From contig CAWIVF010000001.1 of assembly GCA_963839535.1 (NCBI GenBank), forward strand, positions 124,001 to 188,000: 64,000 nucleotides of DNA, given 5' to 3'. The notes below the pieces were generated by a model. It did not search any database. It was not told the DNA's origin and saw only the letters and a program-made list of their open reading frames with translations. Positions within the stretch are counted from its first letter, which is position 1. Every line of letters starts with the position of its first letter. The DNA is from RHKX01 sp963839535 (GTDB lineage: Bacteria; Actinomycetota; Thermoleophilia; Solirubrobacterales; 70-9). Of the stretch, positions 56,892 to 64,000 are shown piece after piece. A program made the position numbers and the translations under genes.

Positions 56892-57320
56892 CTAGCTCGC
56901 CAGCTTCGCCTCGAGGGTGATCTCCGGGACCGAGGCGAGCGCCTTCGAGATCGGGCAACCCTTCTTGGCGGCCTCCGCGTGCTCCTTGAAGTCCTCCTCG
57001 GAGATGCCGGGCACGGTGCCGACGGTGGAGAGCTCGATCCGGTGGACCTCGTAGCCGTCGTCGACCTTCTTCAGCAGGACCTTCGCGTCCGTCTCGACGC
57101 TCTCCGGCTCGTGGCCGGCCTCGCCGAGGACGAGCGAGAGCGCCATCGAGAAGCAGGCGGCATGGGCGGCTCCGATCAGCTCCTCCGGATTCGTCCCCTC
57201 GCCGTCGCCGAAGCGCGAGGCCGCCGTGTAGCTCCCCTTGACCGCGCCGGTGCCGGAGTCGATCTCGCCCTGGCCGTCGCTGAGGTTCCCTGTCCACTTC
57301 GCATGTGCCGTCGCTGCCAT
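56892..57320 (-). CDS. OsmC/Ohr family peroxide-resistance protein
   Basis: 142 residues, normal length. TNPEELIGAAHAACFSMALS has the first reactive Cys; AAKKGCPISKALASVPEIT has the second; Arg/Glu pair sites fit the thiol peroxidase of the OsmC group rather than an organic-hydroperoxide-inducible repressor. GAGGAGAGCAG ribosome site. Divergent from the membrane protein at 57438. It reduces organic peroxides using dihydrolipoyl-type thiols in known members. Confidence 0.9.
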   Translation of the reverse strand: MAATAHAKWTGNLSDGQGEIDSGTGAVKGSYTAASRFGDGEGTNPEELIGAAHAACFSMALSLVLGEAGHEPESVETDAKVLLKKVDDGYEVHRIELSTVGTVPGISEEDFKEHAEAAKKGCPISKALASVPEITLEAKLAS

Positions 57321-57437
57321 CTGCTCTCCTCGGGTTGGGTTCGCCCCCCACGCTACCCGCCCGGAGAGCCCTCGGAACACCTCCGTCTCGGTTCCTGAAT
57401 CGACCCGGGACCGAGAATCCCGGCCTACACTGGAACC

Positions 57438-58037
57438 GTGGCTCGGTCGATCGATCAGGCGGACCAGGGACGGTCCACTGCGGGTGTCAACGAGCCGCGG
57501 CCGAGCCTCGTCCGCGGCGCCGCCAGTCGCTGGCGACACGCGCTCGAGGGCACGCTCGCCGGCACGACCGTCCCCTACGGCTACACGGTCACCATCTGGG
57601 TCTGCGGCGCGTACCTGATCCGCCGTCAGGGAATCGGGGCGCCCGGGATCGGGGTGGCCGAGGCAATCGCCTTCGTCACCGGCGCGCTGCTCGGATTCGC
57701 CGTCCTCGCGGCGCTCTCGGGGCGCCTGATCGCGGAGACCTCGCCGTCGGCCGAGGCCCGCACGGCTGAGACCCGCCATCCGCTCTTCGCCGCCGGCCTT
57801 CACGTCGCGGCGATCGGGCTGGCGCTGCTCACGGCGATGCTCGCGGCCCGCTGGGCCGGCGACGCCGCCTGGTTCCTCACCCCGTTCTTCGCCACCTCGG
57901 TCTACCTCGGCTGCGCGAGCATCGAGCTGGCGCTCGCGCTCGAGCTCTCGCACCGCGACTCCTTCTTCGCTCACGGCGTGCGGCGCCGTCCGATCGCGCC
58001 CCGGCCCGCCGAGCGCGGCGGGCCCCCGCCCCCTTGA
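57438..58037 (+). CDS. Integral membrane protein of unknown function
   Basis: 199 residues with four likely membrane helices: YTVTIWVCGAYLIRR, AEAIAFVTGALLGFAVLAAL, LHVAAIGLALLTAMLAAR and FFATSVYLGCASIELALALE. N-terminus about 50 residues and C-terminus about 25 residues are basic and cytoplasmic. No transporter or enzyme motif. GTG start. The stop TGA shares bases with the TTG start of the next gene (TTGA), indicating coupled translation. Confidence 0.7.
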   Translation: MARSIDQADQGRSTAGVNEPRPSLVRGAASRWRHALEGTLAGTTVPYGYTVTIWVCGAYLIRRQGIGAPGIGVAEAIAFVTGALLGFAVLAALSGRLIAETSPSAEARTAETRHPLFAAGLHVAAIGLALLTAMLAARWAGDAAWFLTPFFATSVYLGCASIELALALELSHRDSFFAHGVRRRPIAPRPAERGGPPPP

Positions 58038-59315
58038 GGGTCCGGTCCCTCGCCGCCGCGCTGCTCTGCGCCGCGGCGGCCTCCCTGAGCGCGGCGCCGG
58101 GTGCCGGCGCCGACGCGATCGACGACTTCCAGGGCAGCTGGGCCGATCGCGCCCTCGACACCAGTACGAGCTCGCCTTCGACCTCCCGCTGCGCAACGCG
58201 CCCTGGGTCGGCACCCACAACTCCTTCAACTCGCCCGCCGAGATGGGGCCGACCCTCTCGGCGATGGACTCCAACCAGCGGATCGACCTCGTCGACCAGC
58301 TCGACGTGAACGTCCGCTCCCTGGAGCTGGACCTGCATCGCTTCCCGACCGCCGGCGGCGGCTACCGCCCGGTCGTCTGCCACGCCCTCGGGGGCGGCGC
58401 CGGCTGCACGATCGAGAAGGAGCTCGACGAGGTGCTCGCCGAGATCGGCGGCTGGCTGCGCGAGCCCGCGAACTCCGGGGAGGTGCTGCTGCTCTACCTC
58501 GAGGACGACCTGCAGACGGAGGGGACCCACGACGACGCCGCGGCGGCGATCGAGGTCCGAGCTCGGCGACCTCGTCTACCGGCCCGAGGGGGAGGGCTGC
58601 CGGGAGGTCCCGCGCGAGCTGCGCAGGGCGGAGGTCCGCGCCGCCGGCAAGCAGGTCGTGATCGTCTCCGGTTGCGGCAAGGGCGAGGCCTGGCAGTCGC
58701 TCGCCCATTCCTGGCAGGACCACCGCGAGTCGCGTCCGTTCGGCTTCGAGGACTTCCCCTCCTGCGGTCCCGACTACACGATCCCCCAGTACCGCCGGAA
58801 CCTGATCCGCTACTACGAGGACTCGACCCGCGTGACCCAGGGGACCGGCACGGCCGACGACGGCATCACCCCCGAGACCGCCGCGTCGATGACCCGCTGT
58901 GGAGTCGACCTCATCGGCCTCGATCAGCTCGAGCCGGACGACGGGCGGCTCGAGAGCCTGGTTTGGAGCTGGGCGCCCGGGCAGCCCACCACCGGCCGCT
59001 GTGCCGTCAACCAGATCGGCGCGGAGCATCCCTACGGACGCTGGAGCTCCAAGCCCTGCGCCTCGGTTCGAGGCCCGGCCCGCCTGCCGCAAGGGGCATC
59101 GCTGGTTCGTCCCGCGGGGCCAGGTCAGCCTCGACGAGGCCCGGCGGGTCTGCCGTCGCCGCAACCAGGCGCGCCTCTCGGCTCCGCGCAGCGGCTGGGA
59201 GAACCAGCTGCTGCGGGTCGCGATGGCGAAGCGCGGGGCGGGCTCGGCCCTGCTCGGGATCCACCTGCGCGAGGGCGACTGGGTCCCGTTCGACCCGCGC
59301 GGCGCGCGCCGCTAG
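58034..59315 (+). CDS. Secreted phosphatidylinositol-phospholipase C-like phosphodiesterase (frameshifted)
   Basis: About 427 residues. Leader SLAAALLCAAAASLSAAPGA. Catalytic region: APWVGTHNSFNSPAEMGP (first His), LVDQLDVNVRSLELDLH (Glu, Asp, His), VVCHALGGGAGCTIEKELDE (second His), EVLLLYLEDDLQTE. Later KQVVIVSGCGKGEAWQSL and GVDLIGLDQLEPDDGRLE are barrel strands. Breaks near 58163, 58560 and 59070. The fold is the PLC-like TIM barrel with the calcium-dependent PI-PLC pattern. The C-terminal 85 residues (ACRKGHRWFVPRGQVSLDEA) are a separate basic lectin-like stretch. Confidence 0.8.
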
Positions 59316-59316
59316 T

Positions 59317-59997
59317 TCAGGCCGCGGCCGCTTCCGACATCTCGCGCAGCCCCGGCAGGACGAGCGCCATGATCCACTCGGTCAGCTGCTCGGGCCGGAC
59401 CTCGGGGTGGTCCTCCCACCACTCGACCATCCCCTCGTAGGCGCCGTTCAGCGCGCGGGTGATCGCGCCGAGCTCGAGCGGGTCGGGAGCGTCCCCGAGC
59501 TCGCGCGCGGCGGCGAAGATCACGGTCGAGACGAGCCCGTCCTGGCGGGCGCGGATCTCGTCGAGCTTCTGGGCGGCCGGCGATTCCTCGGCGACGGTGC
59601 GGGCGGCCCCGTAGATCATCGACCAGGCGCCGCGCCGCTCGCCGACGAAGCGGAAGAAGGCGAGGCTGCCGGCGTGGAGCAGGTCGGCCGGCTCCGTCCG
59701 CCCGGCGACCGCCGCGGCGACGGTCGCGTTGAGCTCGAGCCCGAGCGCGTCGATCGCGGCGACGAGCAGGCCCTCCTTGGAGCCGAAGGAGTCGTAGATC
59801 ACCGGCTTGGAGACGCCCGCCCGGCTCGCGAGCTCGTCCATCGAGGCGGCGGCGAAGCCGCGCTCGGTGAAGAGCTCGGTGGCCAGCTCGACGAGCTGGC
59901 GGCGGCGCAGATCCCGGGGCACGCGTCCATGGGCATGGAGCGCGAGCTCGGCGTCGAGGGCGGCGCGTCGGGTGGAGGCTTGTGTGGGGGAAGTCAC
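59317..59997 (-). CDS. TetR family transcriptional regulator
   Basis: 226 residues. N-terminal HTH LVELATELFTERGFAAASMD then ELASRAGVSKPVIYDSFGSK is the TetR DNA-binding domain with the recognition helix at the usual place. The C-terminal helical domain (ligand pocket) ends in LRPEQLTEWIMALVLP-like helices. GTG start. It is divergent from the Baeyer-Villiger monooxygenase across an 86-base gap holding a tandem repeat, so it likely represses that gene and itself. Confidence 0.9.
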   Translation of the reverse strand: MTSPTQASTRRAALDAELALHAHGRVPRDLRRRQLVELATELFTERGFAAASMDELASRAGVSKPVIYDSFGSKEGLLVAAIDALGLELNATVAAAVAGRTEPADLLHAGSLAFFRFVGERRGAWSMIYGAARTVAEESPAAQKLDEIRARQDGLVSTVIFAAARELGDAPDPLELGAITRALNGAYEGMVEWWEDHPEVRPEQLTEWIMALVLPGLREMSEAAAA

Positions 59998-60005
59998 AGT
60001 GGGAC

Positions 60006-60033
60006 CTACTCGTAGTAGCCTACCGTTAGTAGC
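60006..60033. promoter_or_regulatory. Probable TetR operator: tandem 14-bp repeat
   Basis: CTACTCGTAGTAGC (60006-60019) is directly followed by CTACCGTTAGTAGC (60020-60033), 11 of 14 identical. Each unit is itself a near-palindrome (CTAC...GTAG), the usual form of a TetR half-site pair. It lies between the divergent regulator and monooxygenase starts. Confidence 0.6.
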
Positions 60034-60083
60034 AAGGAGAAGGCAAGCCGCCCGGGCAGAGGCCCGGGCCGACGGAGGAGAGC

Positions 60084-61622
60084 ATGAGCAGCACCGCGAC
60101 CACCACCGAGCCGCAGAGCATCGAGGCGACCCCGAGGACCCACGACGTGGGCATCATCGGCACCGGCTTCGCCGGCCTCGGCATGGCGATGAAGCTCAAG
60201 GAGGAGGGCCGCGAGGACTTCGTCGTCTTCGAGCGCGCCTCCAGCGTCGGCGGCACCTGGCGCGACAACACCTACCCCGGCTGCGCCTGCGACGTCCCCT
60301 CGAACCTCTACTCGCTCTCCTTCGCGCCGAACCCGAACTGGTCACGCACGTTCTCCGCCCAGCCCGAGATCTACGAGTACATGAAGGCCACCGCCGAGCG
60401 CAGCGGCGTCCTTCCCCACGTGCAGTTCGACTGCGAGGTCGAGGACGCGACCTGGAACGAGGACGAGAAGGTCTGGGTCCTGCAGACCCCGAAGGGCGAG
60501 TTCCGCGCCCGCGTCCTGGTCGCCGGCATCGGCGGCCTGATCGAGCCGCGCCTCCCCGACGTGCCCGGCCTCGCCGACTTCGATGGCGAGGTCTTCCACT
60601 CGGCGCGCTGGAACCACGACTACGACCTGAAGGGCAAGCGGGTCGCCGCGATCGGCACCGGCGCCTCGGCGATCCAGTTCGTCCCCGCCATCCAGCCCGA
60701 GGTCGACGAGCTCCACCTCTTCCAGCGGACCCCCGCCTGGATCACGCCGCGCGGCGACCGGCCGATCAGCGACATCCGCAAGCGGCTGTACCGACGTTTC
60801 CCGGTACTCCAGAGGCTCACCCGCAAGGCGCTCTACTGGGGCCACGAGGCGCTCGTCCTCGGCTTCGTCAAGAACCCGAAGCTGATGAACGTGCTCCCCC
60901 GCCGGGTCGCCCTGCGTCACCTGCACTCGCAGGTCGAGGACCCCGAGCTGCGCCGCAAGCTGACCCCGAGCTACACGATCGGCTGCAAGCGGATCCTCGT
61001 CTCCAACGACTTCTATCCGGCCGTCGCCCAGGACAACGTCGAGCTGCTCACCGAGGGGCTCGCGGAGGTTCGCGGCAACACGGTGATCGGCACCCAGGGG
61101 ACGGAGCGCGAAGTCGACGCGATCATCCTCGGGACCGGCTTCGACGTCACCGACTTCCCCGGCGCGCGGATCTTCCACGGCCGCGAGGGCAAGTCGCTCA
61201 CCGAGCTCTGGGACGGCAGCCCATCGGCGCACCGCTGCACGACCGTCAACGGCTTCCCGAACCTGTTCATCCTCGGCGGCCCCAACTTCGGCACCGGCCA
61301 CATGTCGGCGGTGGAGATGGTCGAGAACCAGTACCCCTACGTGCTCGACGGGCTGCGCAAGCTCGACGCCGAGAAGCTCGCGAGCTTCGACGTCCGCCCC
61401 GAGGTCCAGGAGCGGTTCGTCGCCGAGATCGACCGCAAGATGGCCGGGACGGTCTGGATGAAGGGCGGCTGCGCCAGCTGGTACATGGACAAGAACGGCC
61501 GCAACCCCACCCTGTGGCCCGACTGGACCTTCGTGCACGAGCGCCAGCTCAAGGAGTTCAACCTCGACGAGTACGAGACCGAGCCGGTCGCCGAGACCGA
61601 GCGCGAGGCCGTCGCCGCCTGA
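60084..61622 (+). CDS. Flavin-containing Baeyer-Villiger-type monooxygenase
   Basis: 512 residues, uninterrupted. FAD loop VGIIGTGFAGLGMAMKLKEE, SSVGGTWRDNTYPGCACDVP (the GTWRxNxYPG block of BVMOs), FDGEVFHSARWNH (the FxGxxxHxxxW fingerprint), NADPH loop KRVAAIGTGASAIQFVPAI, ILGTGFDVTDF. ACGGAGGAGAGC ribosome site, then ATG. Oxidises ketones to esters or hydroxylates lipophilic substrates with NADPH and O2. Divergent from its likely TetR repressor. Confidence 0.93.
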   Translation: MSSTATTTEPQSIEATPRTHDVGIIGTGFAGLGMAMKLKEEGREDFVVFERASSVGGTWRDNTYPGCACDVPSNLYSLSFAPNPNWSRTFSAQPEIYEYMKATAERSGVLPHVQFDCEVEDATWNEDEKVWVLQTPKGEFRARVLVAGIGGLIEPRLPDVPGLADFDGEVFHSARWNHDYDLKGKRVAAIGTGASAIQFVPAIQPEVDELHLFQRTPAWITPRGDRPISDIRKRLYRRFPVLQRLTRKALYWGHEALVLGFVKNPKLMNVLPRRVALRHLHSQVEDPELRRKLTPSYTIGCKRILVSNDFYPAVAQDNVELLTEGLAEVRGNTVIGTQGTEREVDAIILGTGFDVTDFPGARIFHGREGKSLTELWDGSPSAHRCTTVNGFPNLFILGGPNFGTGHMSAVEMVENQYPYVLDGLRKLDAEKLASFDVRPEVQERFVAEIDRKMAGTVWMKGGCASWYMDKNGRNPTLWPDWTFVHERQLKEFNLDEYETEPVAETEREAVAA

Positions 61623-61665
61623 GTCCCCATGCTCCGCCGGCCGCGGGGCGTGCCATCCTCAACGG

Positions 61666-63063
61666 GTGGCCGGTGAGCTCGAAGGATTCCCCGCCGTCGC
61701 CGCCTCGGCGAAGGAGCCCGGCGACGGGCTGAAGGGCCCCTTCCCGGTCGGCCGCTACGCGCAGGGCTTCCGCGACTTCCTGCGCAAGCGCGACCGCCTT
61801 CGCCTGATCGGCGAGATCACCGGGCTGCGCGTGACCGCCAAGGGCGTCTACTTCGAGCTCCGCGACGCCGACGGCGCCGTGCCCTGCTCGATGTGGCGCG
61901 ACGCCTGGGACCGGCTGAAGCTGCCCGACGTCGCCGTCCGCGACGGGGCCGAGGTCGTCGTCGCCGGCGGCCCCGACTACTACCCGGGCAGCGCCACCGC
62001 CTCGCCGTCGTTCAGCTTCCGCTGCTCCCACCTGCGCCTCGCCGGCGAGGGGGACCTGCTCGCCCAGCTCGCGCTCCTGCGCCGCAAGCTCTCCGACGAG
62101 GGCCTGTTCGAGCCGCAGGCGCGGCTGCCGCGCCCGAGGCTGCCGAAGACGATCGGGATCGTCACCGGTCGCGGCTCCGCCGCCGAGGCCGACCTGATCG
62201 CCGGGCTCGCTCGCCGCTCCTGGGCGGGGCGGGCGATCTTCGCCCACCCGCCGGTGCAGGACCGCCACGCCGCTCCGCGGATCGGCCGCGCCCTCGCCGA
62301 CCTCGCCGCGATCCCCGAGGTCGAGGTGATCATCGTCGCCCGCGGCGGCGGCAGCCTCACCGACCTCTGGGCGTTCTGCGACGAGACGCTCTGCCGCACC
62401 GTCGCCCTCCTGCGGGTCCCGGTGATCTCCGCGGTCGGCCACGAGTCCGACCGCACGCTGCTCGACGACGTCGCCGCCGTCTGCTGCTCGACCCCGACCC
62501 ATGCGACCGAGGAGGCGATCGGGATCGACGTCGCCGTGGCGCATCGCCGGCTCGCCGCGATGGGGGCGACCCTCTCGCGCTCGGGCGCCGAGGCGGGGCG
62601 GGGGAGGGCCCGCCGCCTCGCCGGCTTCGCCCGCGCGCTCGGCCACCACACCGACGGCCAGCGCCGCGACCTGCACCAGAAGATCCGCGAGATCCGCGCC
62701 TCCGCCCGGCGGGCGGTCGAGGCGGGCACCCGCGAGAGCGCGACCCGCGCCACGGTCCTCGGCCGCAAGCGGGACGCGGCGCTCCACTCGATCGAGGGCG
62801 CCCGGCGCGAGCTGCGGGGCGAGGCCGCGGCGCTCCGGCGCCACCAGGGCTCCGCGCCCGCCGAGCGGACCGCCGCGCTCGAGCGGCTGGCGAAGACGCT
62901 CGAGGCCCACGAGCCGCAGCGGGTCCTCGAGCGCGGCTACGCGATCGTCGAGGGCGCCGGCGGGGACGTGCTCCCGACCGCCGAGGCCGCGCGGCGGGCC
63001 GGACGGCTCCACGTCCGCTTCGCCGACGATCATGTCGACGCAGAGGTGATCGAGAGTGACTGA
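61666..63063 (+). CDS. xseA: Exodeoxyribonuclease VII large subunit
   Basis: 465 residues, uninterrupted. N-terminal OB fold (residues 30-125: RLIGEITGLRVTAKGVYFEL). Catalytic core: TGRGSAAEADLIAGLARRSW, VARGGGSLTDLWAFCDE, VISAVGHESDRTLLDDVAA. Long coiled-coil helices after 270, then the C-terminal VLERGYAIVEGAGGDVLPTA. GTG start. Its stop overlaps the xseB start by eight bases, so the two are translationally coupled. Degrades single-stranded DNA in repair. Confidence 0.95.
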   Translation: MAGELEGFPAVAASAKEPGDGLKGPFPVGRYAQGFRDFLRKRDRLRLIGEITGLRVTAKGVYFELRDADGAVPCSMWRDAWDRLKLPDVAVRDGAEVVVAGGPDYYPGSATASPSFSFRCSHLRLAGEGDLLAQLALLRRKLSDEGLFEPQARLPRPRLPKTIGIVTGRGSAAEADLIAGLARRSWAGRAIFAHPPVQDRHAAPRIGRALADLAAIPEVEVIIVARGGGSLTDLWAFCDETLCRTVALLRVPVISAVGHESDRTLLDDVAAVCCSTPTHATEEAIGIDVAVAHRRLAAMGATLSRSGAEAGRGRARRLAGFARALGHHTDGQRRDLHQKIREIRASARRAVEAGTRESATRATVLGRKRDAALHSIEGARRELRGEAAALRRHQGSAPAERTAALERLAKTLEAHEPQRVLERGYAIVEGAGGDVLPTAEAARRAGRLHVRFADDHVDAEVIESD

Positions 63064-63340
63064 GAGCGAGAACGGCGCGGCGAGCGCCCCGGAGAGCTAC
63101 GAGGCGGCGGTCGACCGGCTCGAGGCGATCATCCTGCGCCTCGACTCGGGCAAGGCCGAGCTGCGCGAGACGCTCGACCTCTGCCGCGAGGGCAAGGTCC
63201 TCGTCGAGTACTGCAAGGACGAGCTCGACGCCGTCAGCGGCGAGCTCCAGCGCCTCGACCTCGACGACCTCGTCCGCAAGCTCGAGGCAGCGCCCGCCGA
63301 GGCGGCTCCCGCAGAGCCCGGCCCCGGCTCCTCCCTCTAG
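63056..63340 (+). CDS. xseB: Exodeoxyribonuclease VII small subunit
   Basis: 94 residues. YEAAVDRLEAIILRLDSGKA has the conserved xseB start (YEEAVxRLExIVxxLExG), then LDLCREGKVLVEYCKDELDA, two helices that bind XseA. C-terminal tail Ala/Pro-rich. GTG start overlapping the xseA stop. Confidence 0.95.
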   Translation: MTESENGAASAPESYEAAVDRLEAIILRLDSGKAELRETLDLCREGKVLVEYCKDELDAVSGELQRLDLDDLVRKLEAAPAEAAPAEPGPGSSL

Positions 63341-63347
63341 TCCCGCC

Positions 63348-64000
63348 TCAGTCCGGCGGCGCCTGGCCGGTCAGCGCCTCGACGCTCAGCTCCGCCTCGA
63401 TCGCCGCGCGGATCCGCGCCAGGTCGTCGGCGCGGGCGCGCAGCTTCGTCGCGATGTGGGCTTCGGCGTTGAGCCCGGCGAGCTCGCGCGCTCCCTGCTG
63501 GGTCGCCTCGGCGAGCTGCTCCGGCGCGACCACCTCGTCGAGGTAGCCGACGGGACGGGCGTCCTCGGGCCCGTACATGTGGGCGCTGATCACCGAGCGG
63601 CTGAAGGCGGCGCGGGTGAGCCGCTGGCGGGCGAGCTCCACCGCGAAGGTCGGCATGGTCAGCCCGATCTGGACCTCGTTCATCCCGATCCGGAACGGTC
63701 CGGAGACGCCGATCCGCAGGTCGCCCGAGAGCAGCATGAAGGCGCCGGCCGCCACGGCGTGGCCGCCGGAGGAGATCACCACCGGTCGCGGGAACGAGAG
63801 CATCCGCTCCATCAGCGTCGCGCCGAGCTGGAGCATCTCGACGACCTGGGCCGCGTCCGTCTGGAACACCTTGAGGTCGAAGCCGGCGGAGAGGTAGCCC
63901 TCGCGCCCGGTCAGCACGAGCACGGCCTCGTCCGACTCGGCGCGGTCGAGGCCCGCGTGCAGCTCCTTCAGCATCGCGATCGAGAGGGCGTTGACCTTGC
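63348..64000 (-). CDS. Enoyl-CoA hydratase/isomerase (crotonase) family protein, partial at window edge
   Basis: The visible 217 residues are the C-terminal majority; the N-terminus lies past base 64000 (KVNALSIAMLKELHAGLD is the edge). GYLSAGFDLKVF is the first oxyanion block; VISSGGHAVAAGAFMLLSGD is the second (GGHAVAAG). NEVQIGLTMPTFAVELARQR is the position of the second catalytic Glu. Faces xseB. Likely acts on fatty-acyl- or aromatic-CoA substrates; the exact reaction is open. Confidence 0.88.
   Translation of the reverse strand, partial: KVNALSIAMLKELHAGLDRAESDEAVLVLTGREGYLSAGFDLKVFQTDAAQVVEMLQLGATLMERMLSFPRPVVISSGGHAVAAGAFMLLSGDLRIGVSGPFRIGMNEVQIGLTMPTFAVELARQRLTRAAFSRSVISAHMYGPEDARPVGYLDEVVAPEQLAEATQQGARELAGLNAEAHIATKLRARADDLARIRAAIEAELSVEALTGQAPPD

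Noticed and set aside
61558..63033. 490-codon leftward open frame opposite xseA
   Set aside because: Shadow of xseA, whose identity is certain.

Overview
The window is high-GC bacterial DNA with dense genes on both strands, short gaps and frequent GTG/TTG starts. The gene content suggests a soil-type actinobacterium, most likely class Thermoleophilia (Solirubrobacterales). Pointers are group-3 SigB/SigF-like sigma factors with a serine-kinase-type anti-sigma factor, a ydaO-type cyclic-di-AMP riboswitch before a resuscitation-factor-like transglycosylase, many secreted Lys/Arg-tailed, Gly-rich and beta-helix proteins, and an MTQ2-type methyltransferase next to a CDGSH protein. The taxonomic call is inference. 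No phage, integrase, IS element or CRISPR array was seen.

Layout. 0-10 kb: end of a GH15 glycosidase, a dinucleotide-binding oxidoreductase, a membrane adenylate cyclase overlapping a ThDP-dependent enzyme, a SigB-like sigma factor, thioesterase and SRPBCC genes, pdxH, a Ppx/GppA phosphatase, a DUF1360 protein and an initiator tRNA. 10-26 kb: an envelope/secretome block with a Vgb-like propeller, a glycine-rich giant protein, a GDPD, an amidase fused to three GT2 domains, an LCP protein, a Tat-exported protein, a very large multidomain secreted protein, an SGNH hydrolase and a HerA-like ATPase. 26-36.7 kb: GST, S15 acylase, cupredoxin protein, FAD-Rieske oxidoreductase, the methyltransferase/CDGSH/iron redox trio, uppP and a P450. 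36.7-44.3 kb: c-di-AMP riboswitch with transglycosylase, class A PBP, YkvA-like protein, an exported protein of unknown function, a histone-H1-like protein, a DEAD-box helicase and a zinc alcohol dehydrogenase. 44.3-49.3 kb: a beta-helix secreted protein between repeated hairpins, small secreted proteins, then a second sigma factor and its probable anti-sigma factor. 49.3-64 kb: SDR, typA, DHA2 exporter, a truncated lipase, a VOC/ADH/thioesterase/OsmC run, a PLC-like protein, TetR with a Baeyer-Villiger monooxygenase, xseA-xseB and a partial crotonase.

Many genes are interrupted by one- or two-base frame changes while the protein signal continues without loss in another frame. I count roughly fifty such breaks, very unevenly spread. 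Most look like uncorrected sequencing indels rather than real pseudogenes. Where a gene is broken, coordinates span the whole reconstructed gene and the break positions are given.

The most interesting biology is the peptidoglycan-amidase/triple-glycosyltransferase fusion and its neighbours (13.7-19.1 kb), read here as a candidate cell-surface glycan assembly module. Next are the c-di-AMP-controlled wall-remodelling locus (36.7-39.6 kb), the methyltransferase/CDGSH/iron-enzyme trio (32.5-34.6 kb) and the repeated hairpins around the beta-helix gene (44.3-46.2 kb).
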